From an uncultured Clostridia bacterium (lineage in GTDB: Bacteria; Bacillota; Clostridia; Oscillospirales; Acutalibacteraceae): 64,000 nucleotides of DNA. The notes below the pieces were generated by a model that ran no database searches, was not told where the DNA came from, and saw only the letters and a list, made by a program, of their open reading frames with translations. Below, one piece after another: positions 52,008 to 60,821 of this stretch; positions within the stretch are counted from its first letter, which is position 1; the number at the start of each line of letters is the position of its first letter. The stretch covers positions 19,985 through 83,984 of the forward strand of contig CAMVEX010000009.1 in assembly GCA_947166625.1 (NCBI GenBank). The letters are read 5' to 3'. Made by a program: the position numbers and the translations under genes.

Positions 52008-53285
52008 TTGGCCGATTCAAAAAAGACCGATTGGTTCAGGCTTGATAACGCCGCGACTATTTTTCCCGGTCAGAATACCGGGGAATGGTCAAACATATTC
52101 AGATTGTCTGTTGAATTAAAAGATAATATCGATCCAGAACTGCTGTCTGCGGCCGTCAGGAATATCCTGCCGAGATTTCCATCTTTTGATGTAAGGATAA
52201 GAAAAGGCTTTTTCTGGTATTATTTTGAAAAGAATCCGGGCGGAGCGCCTCCTGTGCTTCCCGATATCAATAATCCCTGCCACAGGGTCAGATTCAAAGA
52301 AAACGGCGGCTATCTTTTCAGAGTATATTATCACCTCAACCGTATCAGCGTAGATACATTCCATTCTCTTGCCGACGGGCACGGAGCAGCCGTATTTGTT
52401 CTCTCTCTCGCCGCCGAATATTTAAGGCTTACGGGCGTATCGGTTTCTTATAATGAGTTTGCCCGCTGCATCTCCGATAAACCGTCCGGATCCGAGCTTG
52501 AAGATTCCTTCAGAAAATTTGCCGATTCAAACGGTAAAATCAAATTGGGCGCTGAAAAATGCTATCATGCAGGCAAAAACAAACTCCCTAAGCACACCGT
52601 GAATATCACATCGGGAATCATACGATATTCCGAATTTAATGCTCTTATCAAATCCCTCGGGGTCACCGCTACCGAATATTTAGCGGCTCTTTTGCTCGAT
52701 ATTCATATCAAAAAACAGGCGTGTGAAGTAAAGCGGCAGAGAAATGTCTGCATACAGATCCCCATTGATTTACGGCGCAGATTCGATTCCGATACCCTCA
52801 GAAACTTTACCGTTTGTTTGCGGGCCGTTATTGACCCGAATTTAGGCGAATACACATTTGATGAGCTTCTCGGTCAGGTGCATCATCAGCTTGTTCTCGC
52901 TTCAGATAAAAAAATTCTTAACGCGATGATCACCTCCTATCTTAAAGCCGAGCAAAATCCTTTTTTGAAGGTCACGCCTCTGTTTATCAAGGATTTCGGG
53001 GTAAATGTAGGCTTTTCGCGTACGGCCGAGCAATCCACCACAGCCTTGCTCACAAATCTCGGGGCCGTATCATTACCCGAGGATATGAAACCTTATGTTG
53101 AAAAGCTGATGTTTATGCCGAGCCCCGGTTTAAGAAATGCATCCCGTCTCGGGGTAGCGACGGTCAATGATAAAATGGTTATTACTTTTTCCGATTCTTT
53201 TTCCGAAACGGATGTTGAACGCGAATTTTTCACTCATTTTATCAAGAGGGGAATTCATGTTAAAATCGAAAGCAACAGATATTGA
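52008..53285 (+). CDS. condensation/alcohol acetyltransferase-like acyltransferase
   Basis: 425 residues from TTG 52008, which follows a very strong GGGAGGTGAT. DTFHSLADGHGAAVFVLSLA near residue 119 has the HxxxDG active-site motif of the chloramphenicol acetyltransferase/condensation superfamily. QIPIDLRRRFDSDTLRNFTV near residue 250 is the conserved DLR-type segment. These enzymes transfer acyl groups from CoA or carrier proteins to alcohols or amines. No membrane segment. The next gene, 14 bases on, encodes a zinc-ribbon membrane protein (DUF6320), so it may modify a lipid or surface compound (inference). Confidence 0.82.
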   Translation: MADSKKTDWFRLDNAATIFPGQNTGEWSNIFRLSVELKDNIDPELLSAAVRNILPRFPSFDVRIRKGFFWYYFEKNPGGAPPVLPDINNPCHRVRFKENGGYLFRVYYHLNRISVDTFHSLADGHGAAVFVLSLAAEYLRLTGVSVSYNEFARCISDKPSGSELEDSFRKFADSNGKIKLGAEKCYHAGKNKLPKHTVNITSGIIRYSEFNALIKSLGVTATEYLAALLLDIHIKKQACEVKRQRNVCIQIPIDLRRRFDSDTLRNFTVCLRAVIDPNLGEYTFDELLGQVHHQLVLASDKKILNAMITSYLKAEQNPFLKVTPLFIKDFGVNVGFSRTAEQSTTALLTNLGAVSLPEDMKPYVEKLMFMPSPGLRNASRLGVATVNDKMVITFSDSFSETDVEREFFTHFIKRGIHVKIESNRY

Positions 53286-53299
53286 ATCCGGAGGTCAAA

Positions 53300-54007
53300 A
53301 TGTCATATTGCGTAAAATGCGGCGTTGAGCTTGACGATACGGCGAAAAAATGCCCTCTTTGCAATACCGCCGTTTATATGCCTAATGCCGATATATCATC
53401 CAATGAAGATCAGGCTCCTTTTTCGCAGGTCAAAATGATACCGATGGACGCCAAAAAAGAATTTATCGCGTCTGTCATTACCGTGCTCCTTGCCATTCCG
53501 ATGATAGTCTGCGGTATAGTAAATCTTTTTTACCGCAAAGACGGATTGTGGTCGGTTTATGTTATCACATCGGTCCTTTTGTTTTGGGTCATCGTTATCC
53601 TGCCGTTTTATCTTAAAAAAATCAGACCGTATCTCATGTGGTTTATTGATACTGCGGCGGTGCTGGTCTATGTTTATGTTTTCTTTCCGCTGAGGAATGA
53701 AAACGCGAATTATTATCTTACCGTTGCCTTGCCAATTATTGCCGCTGTTTCTCTGTGTGTTTTGATTTTTATCAAGTGGGCAAGAGGCAAAGAGAGACAT
53801 TGGAGCTCCGTAATTATTCATCTGGCGATCGATATAGCCGTCATTTCCGCCGTAACGGGTATTATTTCGCTTTATTATTCGGTCGTTTGGGGAGCGGTCG
53901 CCTCGATTATAGTTTTCCTGTCGGTATTGTCGCTCATGGCGTTCGGTATTTACTGCAACCGAAGCGCGAAGGTCAGGGCGTGGCTTGAAAAGAAATTTTT
54001 TATTTGA
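53300..54007 (+). CDS. DUF6320-like zinc-ribbon membrane protein
   Basis: 235 residues from ATG 53300, after CCGGAGGT. An N-terminal zinc ribbon (SYCVKCGVELDD, KCPLCNTAV; Cys4, 7, 18, 21) is followed by six hydrophobic helices (residues 60-225). This layout matches the DUF6320 family, which I associate with gut Firmicutes and with acyltransferases as neighbours. No catalytic residues are evident. It may be the membrane partner of the upstream acyltransferase. Confidence 0.75.
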   Translation: MSYCVKCGVELDDTAKKCPLCNTAVYMPNADISSNEDQAPFSQVKMIPMDAKKEFIASVITVLLAIPMIVCGIVNLFYRKDGLWSVYVITSVLLFWVIVILPFYLKKIRPYLMWFIDTAAVLVYVYVFFPLRNENANYYLTVALPIIAAVSLCVLIFIKWARGKERHWSSVIIHLAIDIAVISAVTGIISLYYSVVWGAVASIIVFLSVLSLMAFGIYCNRSAKVRAWLEKKFFI

Positions 54008-54094
54008 ATTCAGCCTGTTATTATTCTTGTAATGAAAAACAGAATTTGATATTATATTTTTTGAGCGTCAAACCGCTCGGATAGGAGAATGACT

Positions 54095-55096
54095 ATGAAA
54101 AAAATTATTGCTTTAACACTTTGCCTTGCCTTTATTTTCTCTTTTGCGTCATGCAAAGGGGATGACGGAGAAACAACTACCGCGCCCGGTAACGAAACCT
54201 CATCAACTCAGCCGGATACCGTCACCGAAACCGCTTCTGCGACCGGCAAGGAATCAACTTCCGGCTCCGAAACCGAATCTGTGACCGAGTCAACCACCGA
54301 AACTACTGCCTCTGCTACGGAGACGGTGACGGAAACAGAGACTTCGACCGAAAAAGAAACAACCACAGAGAAGCCGACCACTACCAAAAAGGCGACTACT
54401 ACCAAAAAAGCAACCACAACTAAAAAAGCTTCTACAACCAAAAAGGCAACCACCACCAAGAAACCCGCGGTCACCGCGCCTTCAAGCGTCAAGGATATAG
54501 TGGCTCTTTATAATTCCGCCACTCAGAGAGCGGCTTCCGCAAAGCCAGGATATTCAAAAACAACAAATACGGTTTTGAGTAACCTTCAGATGGGCGCTCT
54601 CGCAAGGCTCAGCGTTGTCAGAGATGCGATCGGCGATTTCCTCGGTGAGGGAAAATCGACAGAATCGGTTAAAAAGGGTAAATTTGACGGCGAGTCGCTC
54701 AAAGTCAGCACCCTGAGCGCCGCTGATGTTACTTCCGCAACCTGTACTCTTTCGAGCGATAAAAAGTATTACGATATCAAAATAGTTGTCAAAAACGAAA
54801 CAAATCCTCTGAAATCATCGAGCGCTCTCGGCAGATTTACAAATGATTATAAAGATAATAATGAGATCAAAGAAGGCCTTGCGGAAGCAGGCGCCTCTGT
54901 CGGTTCGATTACGATGAATACAACGAGCGCGGTCATTACAGCCCGCATTTCCGTTGCCGATAAGAATTTTGTTTCGCTGAAGCATTCCGTAAAACTTCAC
55001 GCGATTATGAATAATGTGAAATACACGATTGTAAGCGTAAATCAGGCGACCGCAGATCTCAGCGTAGATTCAGATTACTCTTCATTTGTATATTGA
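54095..55096 (+). CDS. lipoprotein with Thr/Lys repeat linker
   Basis: 333 residues from ATG 54095, seven bases after AGGAG; ATG 54089 is too close to that site. The signal peptide ends in the lipobox FASC (Cys20). Residues 25-85 are Ser/Thr/Glu-rich and then TTTKKAT is repeated about six times, a cell-wall-spanning linker. The C-terminal 190 residues (from VKDIVALYNSATQRA) form an unrecognised domain with alternating strands. Likely surface displayed on the outer side of the membrane. Located just before a large GH106-like gene, 12 bases apart. Confidence 0.82.
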   Translation: MKKIIALTLCLAFIFSFASCKGDDGETTTAPGNETSSTQPDTVTETASATGKESTSGSETESVTESTTETTASATETVTETETSTEKETTTEKPTTTKKATTTKKATTTKKASTTKKATTTKKPAVTAPSSVKDIVALYNSATQRAASAKPGYSKTTNTVLSNLQMGALARLSVVRDAIGDFLGEGKSTESVKKGKFDGESLKVSTLSAADVTSATCTLSSDKKYYDIKIVVKNETNPLKSSSALGRFTNDYKDNNEIKEGLAEAGASVGSITMNTTSAVITARISVADKNFVSLKHSVKLHAIMNNVKYTIVSVNQATADLSVDSDYSSFVY

Positions 55097-55108
55097 TCGG
55101 AGGAAATT

Positions 55109-58100
55109 ATGCTCTATAAGAAAAATCATACTCCCGAGCTTGATCTGAATCTTTTCAAAAATCCTACAAGCGAATATCGCGGCACACCCTTTTGGTCGTG
55201 GAACGGTCATCTCGAGAGGGATGAATTATTAAGGCAGATCGATGTTTTCAAAGAAATGGGTCTGGGCGGATTTCATATGCATGTTCGTACCGGTCTTGAG
55301 GATACATATCTCAGCGATAAATTTATGGATAACATCCGCTCCTGTGTTGAAAAAGCAGAGAATGAGCAGATGCTCGCCTGGCTTTATGACGAAGACAGAT
55401 GGCCTTCCGGAGCCGCAGGCGGATATGTTACTAAAGATCACGCTATGCGCGAGAGATTTATCAAATTCTCTCCCGATTATGATAAGACCGTATCAGATTA
55501 TAAATCGGATTTTCCTAATGCTCAGGAAAACGACATCCGTTATCTTACCTGCTATGACATAGTTGTTGATGAAAAAGGTTATCTTGTTTCCTTTAAGCAG
55601 ATAGATAAGTATGATGATGCGCAGGGCAATAAGTGGTATCTGTTCCTCTGCGTTTCTCCCGATAATTCGTGGTATAACAATCAGGCTTATATTGATACTC
55701 TGAATCCCGAAGCGGTAAAAAAATTCGTCGAAGTCACACACGAAAAGTATTATTCGGTCATCGGCGATAAATTCGATAAATCCGTTCCTGCGATTTTTAC
55801 GGATGAGCCTCAGGTTCACAGAAAACAGCATCTCGGCAATTCATTTGATACCTCCTGTGAAATCGAAATGCCGTGGACTGAAAAACTGCCCGAAATTTAC
55901 CGGGAGAGGTACGGCGTCGATATATTTGAGCATCTGCCCGAAATTATCTGGCAGCTTCCGGAGAGCGCTTCATCGCCTCACAGATACTATTATCATGATC
56001 TGGTGGCTGATCTTTTTGCAAATTCTTTCTGTAAAACGATCGGCGATTGGTGTGCCGGGCATAACCTTGCTTTTACGGGCCATCTGATGGAGGAGCCCTC
56101 GCTCGAGAGCCAGACTCACTCTGTCGGCGAGGCTATGCGTTCTTACGGCAATTTCGGAATTCCGGGAATTGATATGCTCTGCAATTATACCGAGCTCACT
56201 ACCGCAAAGCAGTGCCAAAGCGCCGTTCATCAATACGGCAAAGAGGGTATGCTTTCGGAGCTTTACGGAGTAACTTCCTGGGATTGTGATTTTATGACTT
56301 ATAAATACAGCGGCGATTGGCAGGCGGCTCTCGGCGTTACGGTCAGAGTGCCTCATCTTAGCTGGTACACCATGAAGGGCGAGGCCAAGAGAGATTATCC
56401 TGCGTCTATCAGCTTCCAGTCACCGTGGTATAAAAAATATCCCGTAATTGAAGATCATTTTGCCCGCCTCAATACCGCGCTTACACGCGGCAAGCCTGTA
56501 GTCAAAGTAGGCGTTATACATCCCGTCGAGAGTTTTTGGATAAACTACGGCCCCGATGATCTGACCGGCGATAAGCGTGCAATGCTCGAAGAGAGATTTT
56601 TCGGAGTTGTCGATATGCTTCTTGAATCGAGCATTGATTTTGATTTCATTTCCGAATCGCTTCTGCCTTCGCTTTGCAAAGGCGCAGATAAGACCTTGAA
56701 AGTCGGCGAAATGGAATATGAAGCCGTTATCGTCCCCGGATGCGAAACTCTCAGAAGCACTACCGTGGATATTCTTTCTTCATTTGTAAATGCAGGCGGC
56801 AGATTGATATTCATGGGTGAAGCCCCTGAATATGTTGACGCCGTGCCCGATGACAGAGCTGCCAAACTGTTTGAATTAAACGGCAAAAAAGGCGGCAATA
56901 TCCCGTTTGAGCGTTATTCTCTGATATGCGCTCTTGAAGATTTCAGAGTTTTGTCGATCAAGAGACATAATTCTCTTTGCCGTGATTATATCTATCAGCT
57001 CAGGTCTGATAACGGCAGGTTTTATCTCTTTATCTGCCGCAGGCGCGAGCCCGAAGAAAAACACAGCGAAGAATATAACGATATAAAAATATCGGTCAAG
57101 GGTAATTTCAAGGCATCGATCATGGATACCTTGAGCGGCGAAATCGTTCCCGCCGATGTATCATATTTCGGCGGCGAAACCGTCATTTCAAGGCGTTTTT
57201 ACGGCTATGATTCTCTGCTCCTCTGTCTTGAGCCCGGCGCAGAAGAAAGCAGAGGCCTGCCTTATCCTCCCGATATGACAGATGCGGAATATATTAAGAA
57301 TTGCGAGAGCTATTCTCTTGACGAAGATAATCTGCTTCTGCTTGATATGGCGGAGTTTTCCGTTGACGGCTCAGAATTTTATCCCTGCGAAGAAATTTTG
57401 AGGCTTGATAATAAAGTAAGGGATATTATCGGAATGGGTCAACGCGAGGGCCGTGATGCTCAGCCTTGGGTTTACGGAAACGCTCCCGAAAATAACAGCG
57501 TTACTCTCAGATATACTTTTGAGAGCGAAATTGATTATTCCGGCGCATCGCTTGCCCTTGAATCGCCGGAAAAAGCCCGGATATGTTTTAACGGTATAAG
57601 TATATCTTCCGATACGATCGGAAACTTTGTTGACAATTCGATTTTCAAAGTAGCTTTGCCCGATATTAAAAAAGGCGTTAATATCCTTACCGTTACATAT
57701 CCCTTCGGCGAAAAAACAAATCTTGAAAGCGTTTATATCCTCGGAAAATTCGGGGTCAGAATAAACGGATATAAGAAAACCGTTACCGAACTTCCCGAGA
57801 GAATAGATTTCGGTTCGCTTATCAATCAGGGCTTCCCGTTTTACTCGGGAAATATCCGCTACAAATTCAAAGCCGTTTCGAGCGACGGGAAACTCTGCCT
57901 TTGCGTTAATCATTATGCCGGCTCGCTCGTTTCGGTCTATGTTGACGGCAGTTATGTTGGTGATATAGTTTATCCGCCCTACATTCTGGAAATCAAATGT
58001 GATGACGGAGAGCATACTGTTGAACTGCTCCTCTTTAATCACAGATATAATACTTTCGGCCCCGTTCATCTTGATGTTGAAAACTATAATTGGCACGGTC

Positions 58101-58189
58101 CGAACGCCTGGAGGACTCAGGGCGATGAATGGAGCTATGAATATAAATTAAAGAATACGGGAATTCTTACCGCACCCCGTATCCTGTGA
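55109..58189 (+). CDS. large glycoside hydrolase, GH106/alpha-L-rhamnosidase-like
   Basis: 1026 residues, start after CGGAGGAAATT. The N-terminal barrel begins GTPFWSWNGHLERDELLRQI and continues MGLGGFHMHVRTGLEDTYLS and AWLYDEDRWPSGAAGGYV, the pattern of large GH106-like rhamnosidase/unclassified glycosidases. FTDEPQVHRKQHLG is a likely acid-containing strand. The last third is beta-rich (jelly-roll-like). No signal peptide, so it would act on imported oligosaccharides. The exact bond is uncertain because the family is poorly characterised. The next gene begins seven bases after its stop. Confidence 0.75.
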   Translation: MLYKKNHTPELDLNLFKNPTSEYRGTPFWSWNGHLERDELLRQIDVFKEMGLGGFHMHVRTGLEDTYLSDKFMDNIRSCVEKAENEQMLAWLYDEDRWPSGAAGGYVTKDHAMRERFIKFSPDYDKTVSDYKSDFPNAQENDIRYLTCYDIVVDEKGYLVSFKQIDKYDDAQGNKWYLFLCVSPDNSWYNNQAYIDTLNPEAVKKFVEVTHEKYYSVIGDKFDKSVPAIFTDEPQVHRKQHLGNSFDTSCEIEMPWTEKLPEIYRERYGVDIFEHLPEIIWQLPESASSPHRYYYHDLVADLFANSFCKTIGDWCAGHNLAFTGHLMEEPSLESQTHSVGEAMRSYGNFGIPGIDMLCNYTELTTAKQCQSAVHQYGKEGMLSELYGVTSWDCDFMTYKYSGDWQAALGVTVRVPHLSWYTMKGEAKRDYPASISFQSPWYKKYPVIEDHFARLNTALTRGKPVVKVGVIHPVESFWINYGPDDLTGDKRAMLEERFFGVVDMLLESSIDFDFISESLLPSLCKGADKTLKVGEMEYEAVIVPGCETLRSTTVDILSSFVNAGGRLIFMGEAPEYVDAVPDDRAAKLFELNGKKGGNIPFERYSLICALEDFRVLSIKRHNSLCRDYIYQLRSDNGRFYLFICRRREPEEKHSEEYNDIKISVKGNFKASIMDTLSGEIVPADVSYFGGETVISRRFYGYDSLLLCLEPGAEESRGLPYPPDMTDAEYIKNCESYSLDEDNLLLLDMAEFSVDGSEFYPCEEILRLDNKVRDIIGMGQREGRDAQPWVYGNAPENNSVTLRYTFESEIDYSGASLALESPEKARICFNGISISSDTIGNFVDNSIFKVALPDIKKGVNILTVTYPFGEKTNLESVYILGKFGVRINGYKKTVTELPERIDFGSLINQGFPFYSGNIRYKFKAVSSDGKLCLCVNHYAGSLVSVYVDGSYVGDIVYPPYILEIKCDDGEHTVELLLFNHRYNTFGPVHLDVENYNWHGPNAWRTQGDEWSYEYKLKNTGILTAPRIL

Positions 58190-58196
58190 GGTCATT

Positions 58197-60755
58197 ATGA
58201 AAAAAGCCGTTATCGGAATCCTTGCCCATGTTGACGCCGGCAAGACCACTCTTGCCGAGTCGCTTCTCTATACAACGGGAGTATTGCGCTCTCAGGGCAG
58301 AGTCGATAACGGCAACACTGCTCTTGATACGGATTCTCTTGAGAAGAGCAGGGGAATAACCATTTTTTCTTCGCAGGCTGTATTCAATTATAACGATATC
58401 GAGTTTACCCTGCTTGATACCCCGGGTCACGTTGATTTTTCGTGCGAAACAGAGAGAACCCTGCGAATTATTGATGCGGCGATCCTTGTGATTAGCGGAA
58501 TTGACGGACCTCAGGCTCATACCTTCACTCTCTGGAATCTACTCGAGCTCTATAATATTCCCGTCTATGTATTTGTGACTAAAATGGATTATTCGCAGGC
58601 GTCTGAAGAAGAGATTATCAGCTCGCTTCAAAGCGAATTGTCTCCCGAAATAATCGATATGAGGTCATTTGATTCGGGCGATATTGATGAACGCCTTGCC
58701 CTTTGCTCCGAAGATTCGCTCGATCAATATCTTGAAACGGGCGCTGTTTCCGATGAAGATGTTTCAAGGCTCATTTATTCAAGAAAAATCTTTCCCTGTT
58801 TTTTCGGCTCCGGTCTCAAAAATGAGGGCGTCATTGAATTTCTTGACTTTTTGACAAGGTTTCATCGCGAAACTCAATATCCGGATATATTCGGCGCGCG
58901 CGTTTTCAAGATAACCCACGATAAGGATGTCCGCCTTACTCATTTTAAGATCACCGGCGGGGTGCTGAAGGTTAAAGATACCGTTAAGTGCGGTGAAAAA
59001 AGCGCTAAAATCAACCGCATCAGGATCTATACCGGCTCCAGATATGTTACTGCCGATGAGGTGCCGGCCGGGTCTGTCTGTGCTGCGGAGGGTCTTGATT
59101 TCGTTCAAAGCGGAGCGGGTCTCGGTTTTGAAGATGATTTTGACGATGTCCGTCTCGAGCCGATAATGAAATACAGGGTGATTCTTCCCGACGGTGTTGA
59201 CGCCCGCTCGTTTTATCCCAAACTCAAATTGCTTGAAGAGGAAGAGCCTTCGCTTAAAGTAGAATGGAATTCATTTCTTCAGCAGATTTCCGTCAGCCTT
59301 ATGGGTAAAATTCAGGCTGAAATCCTCAAATCTGTAATTTTCGAAAGATTCGATGTCGATGCAGAAATTGACAAGGGAACAGTTCAATACAAAGAAACGA
59401 TCAAAAATACCGTTGAAGGCGTCGGTCACTACGAGCCGCTCAGACATTATGCCGAGGTCCATCTTCTCATTGAGCCTCAGCCGAGAGGGAGCGGTATCAC
59501 CGTCTTTTCCCGATGCGGAGAAGATCAGCTTGATCGTAACTGGCAACGTCTTATTATGACTCATATTGCCGAAAAAGAGCATCTCGGCGTCTTGACCGGC
59601 TCACCTTTGACCGATGTCAAAATTGTCCTCGCGGCGGGCAGAGCTCATCTGAAACATACAGAGGGCGGAGATTTCAGGCAGGCGACTTATCGCGCTGTCA
59701 GGCAGGGGCTTATGGGGGCGGAAAGCATTCTCCTTGAGCCGTGGTATAAATTCTCTCTTACCGTTCCTTTTGAGCATCTCGGCAGAGCGGTGAATGATAT
59801 AAGAATGCGCTCTGGAGTGTTTGATAATCCGACCGATAACGGTACTATGTCCGTTATCAAGGGCAGAGCGCCCGTTTCCTCCTTTAATGATTACGCCGCC
59901 GAAGTTTCGTCATATACTTCCGGCAGAGGGAATCTTATCTGTATTCCCGACGGCTATTCCGAATGTCACGATTCCGAAAGGGTGATTGCGGATATTTCGT
60001 ATAACCCCGAATCCGATCTTGATAATACGCCCGATTCCGTTTTTTGCGCTCACGGAGCAAGATTTACCGTTAAATGGAACGAAGTTCAAAATTATATGCA
60101 TCTTGAGAGCTGTCTTAAAATGCATAAAGGTTTTACGCCGGGTATCAACAGGCGCAATCTTGTAATTGATGATAAAGAGCTTCAGGCTATTATGGAGCGT
60201 GAATTCGGTAAGGTTAAATATACTCTGCCTCAGGGCCGCTCCGCAAAAGCGCCCGAAAAAGATGTTAATGTCGAGCTTAACGATCGTAAAAACTGCATTA
60301 TAGTTGATGGCTATAATCTTATCTTTGCGAGCGAAGAATTGAAAGATGCCGCCTCGGTTTCTCTTGAATCCGCGCGTAAGATTCTGATGGACTATCTGTG
60401 CAATTATTCCGCGTTCACTAAAAATGATGTTATCCTTGTTTTCGACGCTTATAAAGTTTCCGACGGCAGGGGAGAAAAATTTGATTATAACAATATCCAC
60501 GTAGTTTTTACAAAAGAGCGCGAGCTCGGTGATGTCTATATAGAACGTATCGTAAAAGAAATCGGCAAAAATGAAAAAGTGACCGTCGTATCTTCCGATT
60601 CTCTGATTCAATTATCCGCCGTCCGTTTCGGTGTTCTGCGGCTTTCCGCGAGAGAATTCCTCCTTGATCTCGATGAGGTTTCAAAGAGAATAGGTGAATT
60701 TATTGAAGAATACCGTGAGTCTGTTAAATCAAGACCGCTCAGCGATAAATTTTAG
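58197..60755 (+). CDS. TetM-like translational GTPase fused to a YacP/Rae1-like NYN nuclease
   Basis: 852 residues. Residues 1-660 form an EF-G-like factor of the ribosome-protection type: GTPase motifs AHVDAGKTT (10-18), DTPGHVDF and TKMD, then domains II-V including PRGSGITVFS and QGLMGAESILLEPWYKF. Residues 698-852 form a NYN nuclease: IIVDGYNLIF, LVFDAYKVSD, FTKERELGDVYIERIV and VTVVSSDSLIQ supply the acidic residues as in B. subtilis YacP/Rae1, which cuts mRNA in the ribosomal A site. The fusion suggests a factor that enters stalled ribosomes and cleaves the message. A tetracycline role cannot be assumed. Confidence 0.88.
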   Translation: MKKAVIGILAHVDAGKTTLAESLLYTTGVLRSQGRVDNGNTALDTDSLEKSRGITIFSSQAVFNYNDIEFTLLDTPGHVDFSCETERTLRIIDAAILVISGIDGPQAHTFTLWNLLELYNIPVYVFVTKMDYSQASEEEIISSLQSELSPEIIDMRSFDSGDIDERLALCSEDSLDQYLETGAVSDEDVSRLIYSRKIFPCFFGSGLKNEGVIEFLDFLTRFHRETQYPDIFGARVFKITHDKDVRLTHFKITGGVLKVKDTVKCGEKSAKINRIRIYTGSRYVTADEVPAGSVCAAEGLDFVQSGAGLGFEDDFDDVRLEPIMKYRVILPDGVDARSFYPKLKLLEEEEPSLKVEWNSFLQQISVSLMGKIQAEILKSVIFERFDVDAEIDKGTVQYKETIKNTVEGVGHYEPLRHYAEVHLLIEPQPRGSGITVFSRCGEDQLDRNWQRLIMTHIAEKEHLGVLTGSPLTDVKIVLAAGRAHLKHTEGGDFRQATYRAVRQGLMGAESILLEPWYKFSLTVPFEHLGRAVNDIRMRSGVFDNPTDNGTMSVIKGRAPVSSFNDYAAEVSSYTSGRGNLICIPDGYSECHDSERVIADISYNPESDLDNTPDSVFCAHGARFTVKWNEVQNYMHLESCLKMHKGFTPGINRRNLVIDDKELQAIMEREFGKVKYTLPQGRSAKAPEKDVNVELNDRKNCIIVDGYNLIFASEELKDAASVSLESARKILMDYLCNYSAFTKNDVILVFDAYKVSDGRGEKFDYNNIHVVFTKERELGDVYIERIVKEIGKNEKVTVVSSDSLIQLSAVRFGVLRLSAREFLLDLDEVSKRIGEFIEEYRESVKSRPLSDKF

Positions 60756-60762
60756 CCCGATA

Positions 60763-60791
60763 TTTACTTTTCGACCAAAAAATGTTACAAT
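60763..60791 (+). promoter_or_regulatory. promoter of the DUF6273 surface protein gene
   Basis: TTTACT (60763-60768) and TACAAT (60786-60791), 17-bp spacer; AAAGGGGTGAG precedes ATG 60822. Confidence 0.6.
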
Positions 60792-60821
60792 AACTATGGT
60801 ATTTAACAAAGGGGTGAGATC

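Noticed and set aside
57371..58096. 241-codon minus-strand frame
   Set aside because: Antisense shadow of the GH106-like gene.
58197..60755. Tetracycline resistance gene
   Set aside because: Related in fold, but the extra nuclease domain and divergence from TetM/O/W make a resistance call unsafe; it is also not in a mobile context.
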